DNA of 64,000 nucleotides. It comes from Bog-950 sp964631835 (GTDB taxonomy: Bacteria > Bacteroidota > Bacteroidia > Chitinophagales > LD1). The DNA lies in NCBI GenBank assembly GCA_964631835.1, contig CAZWAD010000011.1:51762-115761 (forward strand). The letters run 5' to 3'. Shown here one piece after another: positions 18,401 through 24,352 of this stretch. How positions within the stretch are numbered: the first letter of the stretch is position 1; each line of letters begins with the position of its first letter. The notes under the pieces are model-generated. The model ran no database searches. It saw only the letters and a list, made by a program, of their open reading frames with translations, and was not told the origin of the DNA. The position numbers and the translations under genes are program-made.

Positions 18401-18753
18401 ATGCCGCTCAGTATTACGGGGTTAATGTGTATGCCAACGGATGCCTCGCTACCGATTCAGCTTTAATTCGTGTAATTTTCCCGAATAACTTTTTTATTCC
18501 TAATGCATTTACACCTAACGGTGATGGCAACAACGATGTGTTTTTTATTCAGAAGCAGGGCGGGGTGGAAGTGTTGCTTTTCCAGGTGTTTAACCGGTGG
18601 GGCGAAAAAGTTCACGATGCGCTGTACCCCTGGGACGGCAGATATAAGGAAAAGCCAGCTACCCCGGGAGTTTATGTATATGTGTTCAAACTGAAACTGT
18701 TTGGCGAAGAGCACACTGTATTCCGCAAAGGAAGTATTTCGCTTATCCGGTAA
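15487..18753 (+). CDS. Giant secreted protein with Ig-like repeats and T9SS type B (CHU_C) domain
   Basis: 1088 residues from ATG 15487; the frame opens further upstream, but MKKTVLVSLVLLLFALAFA is a clear signal peptide. Residues about 30-330 form an N-terminal domain found on large Bacteroidota surface proteins. A Cys-rich segment (about 350-500) follows. Then come three tandem repeats of about 85 residues, each with the pattern NAGxDxxLCxGG, GGNP, WTGE or WSGD, WL, GTxxxFFY and CFKTDT (about 580-840), and further Ig-like domains. The last 85 residues (FIPNAFTPNGDGNNDVF, NRWGEKVHD, WDGRYK, TPGVYVYVF) are the gliding-motility-type C-terminal signal for T9SS. It is probably an adhesin or surface-layer component; the ligand is unknown. 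Confidence 0.93.
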   Translation: MKKTVLVSLVLLLFALAFAQEMHVKKPNFTSFNTDPKNYTKVLHKNSSSESKLHPEYGILPFNAQCTECVELIDKRTVDSRIFLNPNKEGHTYNQQSFFPLHYRKSENDIWRTIDWRLRPDANKPGVYAAANQPVPAVCDLNTKTVSLTDRGFEFVFNKDLSLYFTDENTVYTAPEKGNYTTYTVGQEGLHVKNIWNGIDMEQFFRMGEVKTSFVINSRLQLPVSKGFMVIEDHFTLPEGYTFEEAKNGEHINGKYFGGDYLVKDAQGETRIIYERPSFHDALAWGVKGNYILERTGNDYTLKILVPVEWLNNPDNVYPIVIDPIVVGKTKIGDFTTTGNPVANFGFTTKPASCDYQMVVQVPGRSTLLRAFVDLEYRLQFDPMCGNPPLPSPFCTFSQVTQEIICNNCATTTGNLVCNPAAPPYTGTCTTDSNLVPNARAVLINNFVPNYLSCMPPQCPDFLINFTLKNRDSTCGDVCGYLCANGYMWQMTVEACRVEGYITQDKTQVCAGQPVVFTAHPSCGVPPYHYAWTQNGGNSYDTIYGTPNYTIYPNQDVFVNCIIIDNCGEIAVTNDLGVTVIPTPPADAGADIHLCAGGVINIGGSPTTTGGATVQWTGENGTGWLNSTNVQNPLLSVPNGTIDTFFYAVRASNISCFRTDTVIVYSSPAPMANAGGDVTLCAGGVVTLGGNPSSNAANVQWTGETTTITGWLNNTTDFNPQANIPTGTVDTFYYVLNATTATCFKTDTVVIFSNPSPIANAGSDFHLCEGGTITIGGNPTATSSASVLWSGDNATSESWLSSTSAFNPQVTVPLGTVGNFFYVARAFDPLCFKTDTMNVFSHANPVAIADTSGSTRICTNQSVTIFVSGNFASYQWSNGRTGSAITVNQSGQYYAVVTDQFGCKDTSNIITVTSFGVPSVNVFPDTLIMFGDSVALYTDINLSSASVDSFMWYPALNISCPTCNNPVVTPLDAAQYYGVNVYANGCLATDSALIRVIFPNNFFIPNAFTPNGDGNNDVFFIQKQGGVEVLLFQVFNRWGEKVHDALYPWDGRYKEKPATPGVYVYVFKLKLFGEEHTVFRKGSISLIR

Positions 18754-18815
18754 GCGCAGTGATGTTTGTCACCTCTTGCGCTGATTATTATTTCTCTTTT
18801 CATTTTCCGGTTGGT

Positions 18816-18823
18816 TAACTTTG
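18816..18823 (+). promoter_or_regulatory. Candidate -7 element (TAACTTTG)
   Basis: TAACTTTG, 18 bp upstream of the CBS-protein ATG, fits TAnnTTTG. The -33 TTG is not evident at 19-21 bp. Confidence 0.5.
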
Positions 18824-18841
18824 CATCATAAAACATTTTGT

Positions 18842-19255
18842 ATGGCAAAGAAAGTTTTAAACCTTATGACCCCGCGACCGGTGGTAGGTAATCTGTCGAA
18901 CCGGTTTTCGCAGATTTTGCAGTTGTTTACCGAGTTTCCGGTTCATCATCTGCCGATAGTTGACGCTGAGAACAAACTGATAGGCATAGTCAGTTCCAAT
19001 GATTTAGCCAAGGTTTTCCTGAAGCTGGGCAGAAGCCCGAAAAGAATTTCACTGGATATTGCTTCGATTGATGCGGCTATTTCAGTTTCCGATATTATGA
19101 CTCCCTATCCTGTTTCGGTTACCCCCGATACGCCATTGACAAAAGCGGTGGAGATTTTCTCCGAAAAAAAATTCCTTGCCTTACCGGTGGTTGAAAATGG
19201 CGAGCTGGTAGGAATACTATCAGTAAAAGATGTTGTCAGCTATTTGGCGGAGTGA
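18842..19255 (+). CDS. CBS-pair regulatory domain protein
   Basis: A 137-aa protein starting at ATG 18842 (MAKKVLNLMTPRP), made of two CBS motifs only (about 5-65 and 75-135): HHLPIVDAENKLIGIVSSNDLA and IMTPYPVSVTPDTPL with LPVVENGELVGILSVKD (quoted in parts). Stand-alone CBS pairs bind adenosine nucleotides and usually report energy state to a partner enzyme or transporter. No partner is visible in the adjacent genes. Confidence 0.9.
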   Translation: MAKKVLNLMTPRPVVGNLSNRFSQILQLFTEFPVHHLPIVDAENKLIGIVSSNDLAKVFLKLGRSPKRISLDIASIDAAISVSDIMTPYPVSVTPDTPLTKAVEIFSEKKFLALPVVENGELVGILSVKDVVSYLAE

Positions 19256-19731
19256 GTTATTCTTATAGCATGCAGTGATGACCTCGCCAACGGGGCAAGT
19301 GTGCTTTATGTCTAACCAAGGTCTGTTGCTTCCGGAGACCCGCTATTAACATTACTGGTTTTAGCAAGCCGAAAGACTTCGCGTGGCAGGAGTAATATAA
19401 AATATTCTGCCCGGCTGCAGATGATAACTGCCTGCTACCGTATAAATACCTTAACTTTTTTCAGTGAAAGCCTTTGATTAAATGATAGGCAATTAATGCC
19501 ATGCTGATGGTTATTAACAGCCATAACAGCGAGTCGGAAGAAGAATAGTTTCTGAAAAAATTTTTCATGTGGCTACCTTAGTGCAATATACAAGAAGTTA
19601 CGATTTAAAGAAATTTTTTCCCGCCTTTTAGTGAAAACAAGCCGCTGAATCGGGCGTTGCAACAGGCATTTTTATTATTGGTGATTTGGCGTTTCGGCTG
19701 TTTGTACACCGGCAGAAAATACCTTATGGAA
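19256..19731. other. Intergenic stretch, mostly without recognised features
   Basis: Between the CBS gene and the promoter-like module at 19732, I see only a short minus-strand ORF at 19461-19568. No RNA fold, mobile element or longer frame stands out. Base composition is similar to the surroundings. Confidence 0.5.
19461..19568 (-). CDS. Candidate 35-residue single-helix membrane protein
   Basis: ATG to TGA, 35 residues: a polar N-terminus MKNFFRNYSSSD, one clean transmembrane helix (LLWLLITISMALIAYHLI) and a short basic tail. AAGG lies 8 bp ahead of the ATG. The amphipathic and hydrophobic layout and position in an otherwise empty gap argue for a real small protein, but nothing confirms translation. 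Confidence 0.45.
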   Translation of the reverse strand: MKNFFRNYSSSDSLLWLLITISMALIAYHLIKGFH

Positions 19732-19789
19732 TAGTTAAGAATGGCAGAAATTTGTCTTTGCACACCGGGGCAGGGCTGTTTAACCTTGC
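19732..19789 (+). promoter_or_regulatory. Promoter-like module, copy A
   Basis: A 58-bp block running from TAGTTAA through AAATTTGTCTTT to TAACCTTGC. It contains TTG (19758-19760), a 20-bp spacer and TAACCTTG (19781-19788), a good Bacteroidota promoter for the gene at 19917. An ungapped relative lies at 21830-21887. Confidence 0.65.
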
Positions 19790-19916
19790 ACCGGGATTCT
19801 TCATACCGTATTATCCGGATAAAAAGTTCAGGCGCCTGACCGGCACGAGGAAACCGATTTCATAACCGCTGCCCGCTTTGCCAAAAGGTATGGCGGGTGG
19901 CAAAAAACAAAACAAC

Positions 19917-20243
19917 ATGAAACGGATTCTAATCGTATGCCTGTTAGGCATTGGGTTGCTGTTGCCCTCAGCAAATACAACAGCAAAGGAATTTTTTGTA
20001 AAGCGTATTGTAGATGTAACCATTGAAGGCTACTGGCTGCTGGCTTCGTCTGACGAAAGCACCGGTAACATTATACGGGTAAAGGTTTATAAGCAGTCAA
20101 ATCAGGAACTGGTGATAGACCAAAAGTGCTCGAGTGGTTATACCTGTATGGTTGACATGAGCGGACAGCACAGCGGTTATTACATTGTGCAGGTAATTAC
20201 TACGCTTACTTCTTATTCCGAAATTATTTACCTGAGTAATTAA
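19917..20243 (+). CDS. Small secreted protein with short beta-rich domain
   Basis: 108 residues from ATG 19917, chosen because MKRILIVCLLGIGLLLPSANTTA is a signal peptide; the frame is open further upstream without a signal. The mature part of about 85 residues has alternating beta-strand pattern and ends YYIVQVITTLTSYSEIIYLSN, which resembles the last strands of a T9SS type A sorting domain (a short form lacking the YPNP start). Periplasmic or surface location is likely; function unknown. A terminator follows inside the convergent neighbour. Confidence 0.75.
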   Translation: MKRILIVCLLGIGLLLPSANTTAKEFFVKRIVDVTIEGYWLLASSDESTGNIIRVKVYKQSNQELVIDQKCSSGYTCMVDMSGQHSGYYIVQVITTLTSYSEIIYLSN

Positions 20244-20247
20244 GCGG

Positions 20248-21765
20248 CTAACCGAGCTTAACCCGCGCGCCCGGTGCGCGGGTTTTTTTAATTTTTGATT
20301 CCAGTTGCTCCGTCAGCCAGGGTTTGCCGGGAAAGTGCTGGCAGCTTTGCAAATCGGTTAAGCAGCTAATGGGCATTTCGGTACCGGCAGTTTTGAGCAA
20401 CCGGGCGGCATAATCCAGAAACAGTTCAAACAAGTGAGCTACGGGCTGAAGCCGGGTTTGGTTGCGGTGCAAAAATTTTTCGAGCGAAGCAAGCTGGTTG
20501 AATAGGGTGTCGGAATCGGCAGGGTCGCATTCGTAGGCGCACATCCATTGCCAGCGCCTGATAATGCTGTTGAAGATAGCTTCGTCTTTGGCTTGCGCCT
20601 GCATAAAACATCGCAGGGCTGTTTTATACTGCCTGGCGCTGTAGTGGTACAGGGCATTGGCAAAAGCCAGGTTGGTATCGGTATGCCCGGGCGGCAGGTG
20701 AGGCGCGTAGGCGGTAATGATATGCTGAATGAGTTGCGGTTTTTTCTGGCTGAAAGCGGCTGTTACAATATTTCGGAAAGTAATGGGCATGAGCCTTCCG
20801 TTTTCGAGCAGCAGGTTGTTTTTCCTTTTCCACTCCTGCCACCACAGGTATTCGCTGCCGGCTTCGTCAAAGCCTTTGTTGTTCCAGAAGAGGGCGCTGT
20901 TAATGGCGTAGGTCATGGCTTCGCGCACTGCGGGTGTGGGTCCGTGGCGTTCGGCAAATTGCTTAATGAGGCGGTAATGGAGCTGGCTGTTTTCGAACGT
21001 ATCGGCTTCGAGCATGTGGTACACGTTGATAAACAAATAGGCGTAGGGATGGGCGGAGTGGTTATACGGTTCCAGCATTTGAAACAGGGCGGCTACCGGT
21101 TCACCGGTACCGGGCGCGCCCAGTACCTGCTGGCGGTTGAGGGCTTCGCAGAGGTAGCGCAGTTTTTTGAGCGCATGAAATTCATCGAGGGTTTTTACCA
21201 CCCGCATAATATCGTTTTGCAGCGACCGGTTCAGTTTGGCGCTGAACCCGTTGAGCGAAAGTTCGGTGAGCAAATGTTTTTCGTACAGCGTTTCGAAATT
21301 TTCATCGGGGTGGGCGCTGAGTTTTGCCATTTGCTTGCTGAAACTTTTTCCGGCTTCGTCAGTAAGCCCCAGCTGCCGGTAGCCGGTGAACTGCAGTCGG
21401 GTTATTTCATCATCTTTTTCGTTGAACTGTTCCTGTGCCAAAAAATTTTCGATGGCGCGCAGCAGGCGGGTGCCGGCAGCGACTTGCCGTTGCAGGGTAG
21501 CAAGCCCAGTGCCCTTGGCGCTTATGGATTGAATGTTTACCTGATGGGGTAAAAAAGCAGGGTGCAGTGGCGCGAGGTAGTCGAACAGCTTAACCGCGGG
21601 CGGGTAAACGGCAAAGTAGGGCGAGTGTAAATATTTTTTAAGCCGGGTAAGCTGCGCTTTGCTCAACCGGCTGAGGACCTTCGTTAACTTATTGAGGTGC
21701 CGGGCGGGCGGTTGGTTATTTATTTTAGTGAAAAAACCATGCGGGGTTTGGCGCTTCGTTTTCAT
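20248..21765 (-). CDS. Uncharacterised helical-repeat protein of a Bacteroidota family
   Basis: 505 residues, no signal peptide, alpha-helical throughout with TPR-like stretches (for example YHYSARQYKTALRCFMQA near 375-392). The N-terminal block VLSRLSKAQLTRLKKYLHSPYF (quoted in parts: LSKAQLTRLKKYL, HSPYF, residues about 30-52) is the recurring signature of a family I know only as hypothetical Bacteroidota proteins. It is probably cytoplasmic and possibly a scaffold. Its last codons overlap the plus-strand terminator at 20260-20289. A 334-codon frame lies antisense to it, but that one has no family resemblance. Confidence 0.8.
   Translation of the reverse strand: MKTKRQTPHGFFTKINNQPPARHLNKLTKVLSRLSKAQLTRLKKYLHSPYFAVYPPAVKLFDYLAPLHPAFLPHQVNIQSISAKGTGLATLQRQVAAGTRLLRAIENFLAQEQFNEKDDEITRLQFTGYRQLGLTDEAGKSFSKQMAKLSAHPDENFETLYEKHLLTELSLNGFSAKLNRSLQNDIMRVVKTLDEFHALKKLRYLCEALNRQQVLGAPGTGEPVAALFQMLEPYNHSAHPYAYLFINVYHMLEADTFENSQLHYRLIKQFAERHGPTPAVREAMTYAINSALFWNNKGFDEAGSEYLWWQEWKRKNNLLLENGRLMPITFRNIVTAAFSQKKPQLIQHIITAYAPHLPPGHTDTNLAFANALYHYSARQYKTALRCFMQAQAKDEAIFNSIIRRWQWMCAYECDPADSDTLFNQLASLEKFLHRNQTRLQPVAHLFELFLDYAARLLKTAGTEMPISCLTDLQSCQHFPGKPWLTEQLESKIKKTRAPGARVKLG
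20260..20289 (+). terminator. Intrinsic terminator embedded in a convergent coding end
   Basis: AACCCGCGC (20260-20268), loop GCCCGGT and GCGCGGGTT (20276-20284), continued by T5. It ends the gene at 19917 and at the same time encodes KKTRAPGARVK of the minus-strand neighbour. Confidence 0.85.
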
Positions 21766-21829
21766 GGGTTTTTCATAGGTAATGGCGTTAATACAAAAGT
21801 AAATTTAGCAGTATAAAAATAACATGAAA

Positions 21830-21887
21830 TAGTTAAAAGCGGTGAAAATTTGTCTTTTTTCCCTAAGCCCCGGGCGGTTAAACTTGC
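21830..21887 (+). promoter_or_regulatory. Promoter-like module, copy B
   Basis: An ungapped relative of the module at 19732-19789: TAGTTAA, then AAAATTTGTCTTT at identical spacing and TAAACTTGC at the end. It points toward the 21-bp array and the gene at 22250. TTTG to TAAACTTG spacing is 26 bp, as in copy A, but the internal TTG of copy A is lost. Confidence 0.5.
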
Positions 21888-21959
21888 GCGCGTTTTGGAA
21901 TTTGTAATGTTCTTGTAAATTAAGATGAAGCCAAAGGATAGAAACATGACTAGGTATCC

Positions 21960-22211
21960 GGCTTTAAACAATTCTCCGGGCCTTAAGAATAATTCTCAAG
22001 GGCTGGAAAATGATTCTTAAGGTTTTAAGAATGATTCTCAGGAGTTGAAAAATAATTCTAAGGGCTTTAAGAATAATTCTCCGGGGCTGAAAAATGATTC
22101 TTAAGGCTTCAAGAATAATTCTCTAAGCCTGAAAAATGAATCTTAAGGCTTTAAGAATAATTCTTAGGTGCTGAAAAATGATTCTCAAAGGCTGAAAAAT
22201 GATTTTTAAAA
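21960..22211. repeat. 21-bp tandem array (12 units, 42-bp higher order)
   Basis: Twelve contiguous 21-bp units starting at 21960, 21981, 22002 and so on to 22191, with no indel. Two unit types mostly alternate (TTAAGAATAATTCT type and CTGAAAAATGATTCTT type), giving a 42-bp higher-order period. The first type contains a near-perfect palindrome TAAGAATAATTCTTA. The plus frame of heptapeptides (FKNNSPG, LKNDS) is broken by TAA codons; one minus frame stays open but has no ATG. It ends about 40 bp before the gene at 22250. Confidence 0.92.
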
Positions 22212-22249
22212 GTTCAAAAACAATGATTAATAACTAAAACTTAATAAAA

Positions 22250-22975
22250 ATGGCAAAACAACACTATTTACCACCCAATGACGCCCTCTTTTCAAACTGG
22301 CTAACCACCTTCGCCTCTAAAATAGGCGCTTATGCCGCCAAATACGGCATTACCGCTGCCGAGGTAACCTACATTAGCGAAGCAGCGGCTTACTTTGCTT
22401 ACTGGTTTGCCCAATTGGCTATTGTTGACCAGGCTAAACAAAACCTTACCAAATTTAAAACCGAAATACGCAAAGGCGTAAAAGCCGGGGGCAGCCCCAG
22501 CGTGCAGCCTGCTGATATAACTTTTGCTGCCGTGCCTGCAAGCGTGCCTCCGGGAGTTGAAGCTACCATACGCAGCATAGTAGCACGAATCAAAAGCCAC
22601 CAAAGCTACACCACTGCCGATGGCGAGCAACTTGGCATTGAAGGAGATGAAACCATTATTGACATCAACACCCTTAAACCGGTATTTACTATCGAGCTGC
22701 TTCAGGGGCACCCGAACCTAAAGTGGAAAAAAGGAATTACCGATGGGGTAAAAATTAAAGTGCTGCGAGGTGCCTTTTCCGGTCCCGGTGCGCCCGGTCC
22801 CGAAGCTTTCCAGTTTCTGGCTATCGATACCCAGCCCGACTACCTCGATACTTTTCCGCTGCCGCCTTTCGGCTCATCGGTTACCTGGGTGTATGTTATG
22901 ATTTATATGATTGGCGATGAAGAAGTAGGCAACTGGAGCGATCCGGTATTTATTAATGTACCGGGAATACCGTAG
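22250..22975 (+). CDS. Conserved hypothetical protein of a Bacteroidota repeat-associated family
   Basis: 241 residues, no signal peptide. Residues 1-75 are helical and start with the recurring YLPPNDALFSNWLTTF pattern. A PA-rich linker (about 80-100) leads to a middle region with DGEQLGIEGDETIIDINTLKP, and the C-terminal 90 residues are fibronectin-III-like (LKWKKGITDGVKIKV, VYVMIYMIGDEEVGNWSDPV). I recognise the layout from many unnamed Bacteroidota proteins, but no function is known. The tandem array and promoter-like module lie immediately upstream, and a terminator follows. It may be a surface or structural protein; that is a guess. Confidence 0.8.
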   Translation: MAKQHYLPPNDALFSNWLTTFASKIGAYAAKYGITAAEVTYISEAAAYFAYWFAQLAIVDQAKQNLTKFKTEIRKGVKAGGSPSVQPADITFAAVPASVPPGVEATIRSIVARIKSHQSYTTADGEQLGIEGDETIIDINTLKPVFTIELLQGHPNLKWKKGITDGVKIKVLRGAFSGPGAPGPEAFQFLAIDTQPDYLDTFPLPPFGSSVTWVYVMIYMIGDEEVGNWSDPVFINVPGIP

Positions 22976-22985
22976 CCGAACACAC

Positions 22986-23019
22986 ACCCCTGCCGCAGAA
23001 ACCGGTGGGGGTTTTTTTT
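22986..23019 (+). terminator. Intrinsic terminator after the gene at 22250
   Basis: ACCCCTGCC (22986-22994) and GGTGGGGGT (23004-23012) form a stem with two mismatches, followed by T7. Confidence 0.7.
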
Positions 23020-23024
23020 ATAAA

Positions 23025-23065
23025 AAACAGCGGAAGCCGAAAAGCTGGTATTGAAGAGAGTAGGC
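23025..23065 (+). repeat. 41-bp direct repeat, copy 1
   Basis: Begins AAACAGCGGAAGCCG and ends AGAGTAGGC. It is identical to 23353-23393 at 40 of 41 positions. The two copies bracket the 86-aa gene at 23085-23345. Confidence 0.93.
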
Positions 23066-23084
23066 GGGAAATGCTCAGAAGATT

Positions 23085-23345
23085 ATGAATAAAAAGGAAT
23101 TGATAGAAGCAGTTAAAGCCAGAATTGGAACTACAAGCTATTCAATTTGGACGGTTGGGGTAACCGATGATACTGAAAGCAGAAAAGGACAGCATGAAAG
23201 TGACGGGGAGAATGTAAAGTACTGGACGCACTGGAAAACAGACTCGGAAGAAACCGGAAGAGATGTTGAACAGCATTTCTTGGATTTGGGTATGAAAGGA
23301 GGAGCAGGTGGAGGCGGTTCTGCGGGTTATGTATATATTTTTTAA
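23085..23345 (+). CDS. Small conserved protein, GIY-YIG-like core
   Basis: 86 residues. The block YSIWTVGVTDDTESRKGQH (19 residues, about 18-36) resembles the GIY-YIG strand-loop-helix with the Arg and His positions, followed by NVKYWTHWKTDSEETGRDVEQHFLDLGMKGG in pieces and a Gly-rich end with YVYIF. I know the type from unnamed small bacterial proteins. Nuclease activity is not demonstrated and a full catalytic domain would be longer. Copies of a 41-bp direct repeat stand 19 bp before and 7 bp after it, so it may be a recently inserted or duplicated cassette. Confidence 0.75.
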   Translation: MNKKELIEAVKARIGTTSYSIWTVGVTDDTESRKGQHESDGENVKYWTHWKTDSEETGRDVEQHFLDLGMKGGAGGGGSAGYVYIF

Positions 23346-23352
23346 AAGAATA

Positions 23353-23393
23353 AAACAGCGGAAGCCGAAAAGCTGGTATTGAAAAGAGTAGGC
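23353..23393 (+). repeat. 41-bp direct repeat, copy 2
   Basis: The second copy of the repeat at 23025-23065 (40 of 41 identical; one G to A change). It lies just ahead of the YjzC-like gene. Confidence 0.93.
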
Positions 23394-23411
23394 AATGAAA
23401 AAAGCAGAGCA

Positions 23412-23591
23412 ATGAAATACAAGCCGGGAGAAACAGTTCCGCAAAGCGGCATTTATGCCGAGTACACTATTTTGAATGTAAAGGTTGGCGAGGTTACATG
23501 TGTAAAAGGAGAGCCCTTTCCGCCAACCACCGATAACGGGTATCATTACCTGCTGGTTCACGCTGCTGAGCATCGCAGAAGCGGAGGATAG
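23412..23591 (+). CDS. YjzC-like small protein
   Basis: 59 residues from ATG 23412 (MKYKPGETVPQSGIYAEY). The order YKPG, VPxSGIY, GEVTCVKGEPFPPT and YxLVxxAxH matches small YjzC-type proteins, which are annotated in many bacteria without known function. The extra 11 codons upstream of this ATG lie in the direct repeat and are not needed. A possible 28-residue membrane peptide follows directly. Confidence 0.75.
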   Translation: MKYKPGETVPQSGIYAEYTILNVKVGEVTCVKGEPFPPTTDNGYHYLLVHAAEHRRSGG

Positions 23592-23601
23592 CCGAGAAGC
23601 T

Positions 23602-23688
23602 GTGCGCAGGATTGATAAATATATTTTGCTGCTGGCGCTGGCTCTTATTTTGCTTATTGCAGGTTTGGTAAAATGGGCAGATAAATAA
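23602..23688 (+). CDS. Candidate 28-residue membrane peptide
   Basis: GTG start, then RRIDKYILLLALALILLI, AGLVKWADK and TAA. It has one transmembrane helix with basic N-terminus, 10 bp after the YjzC-like gene on the same strand. The codon pattern and membrane topology look real, but the GTG start and small size keep it uncertain. Confidence 0.4.
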   Translation: MRRIDKYILLLALALILLIAGLVKWADK

Positions 23689-23692
23689 AAAA

Positions 23693-23718
23693 AGCGCAGG
23701 CCTGAAGATACCTGCGCT
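23693..23718. terminator. Hairpin downstream of the small-gene cluster
   Basis: AGCGCAGG (23693-23700) and CCTGCGCT (23711-23718) form a perfect 8-bp stem with a 10-nt loop. A7 precedes it, so on the minus strand it looks like a terminator; on the plus strand it lacks a T-run. Confidence 0.6.
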
Positions 23719-24352
23719 CCGACACATTTGTAAACTTTAAAAAACTTTACCCATCAATAATAAGCCATATAAACGAGTTTAAAAAGGAAGGGATAAAAAA
23801 AAGCTACCGGATTGGAAAACAAATACACCGGCTGAGAAAAATTTAACACAGTGAGCAGTAAATGAACAGTAAATGGTCTTGTAAGCGAACAGCTATTTGG
23901 GTTAATTATGGTTATTATATCGAAGCAGGAAGCGACCAGTAACAAAGCTCTGTTAAAGAGCAGTAAAAACAGCTACCGGATGGGGAAAGAAAATTACATG
24001 GTCTGCTTTGTTGCAACATGATAAAATTTCAAAATGCTTGCAGGTGTGGGTAGCGAGGAGTAAATTTGTGCAGTCACCGGTGAATGCAGAGAACCGGTAA
24101 AAAACGTTTTATAGAAATGATAAATACAAAATTTGGGTGATTGTTAGAAAAAGAGCGGGCGCAAGCCCGCTCTTGTATTCAACAAATACCGGCAATAAAA
24201 AAAACAACGGTGATGGCAATAAAACCGGAAACAAAGGAAATTTCGGAGCAGATGCAGCGTTGTAAATTTATGCACACAACACACTTATTAAAATACGACA
24301 GACTGTTAGATGCTGATTCCTTCGTCTTTTATTCATTTAAAATACGGCTGAG
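23719..24352. other. Intergenic region with one strong hairpin
   Basis: About 630 bp before the two-component cluster. The short phrase AGCTACCGGAT occurs twice (about 23802 and 23971). At 24151-24174 AAGAGCGGGC and GCCCGCTCTT form a perfect 10-bp stem closed by a GCAA tetraloop, without a following T-run. It may be a leader or small-RNA element for the downstream operon. A 71-codon frame through this hairpin lacks protein-like composition and I leave it out. Confidence 0.55.

Noticed and set aside
20548..21552. 334-codon plus-strand frame antisense to the helical-repeat gene
   Set aside because: The minus-strand 505-residue protein has a recognised family signature; the plus frame has unusual composition and no conserved motif.
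23025..23393. Integron-type attC sites
   Set aside because: The 41-bp copies lack the paired R and L boxes and the large imperfect stem of attC, and no integrase is present in the window.
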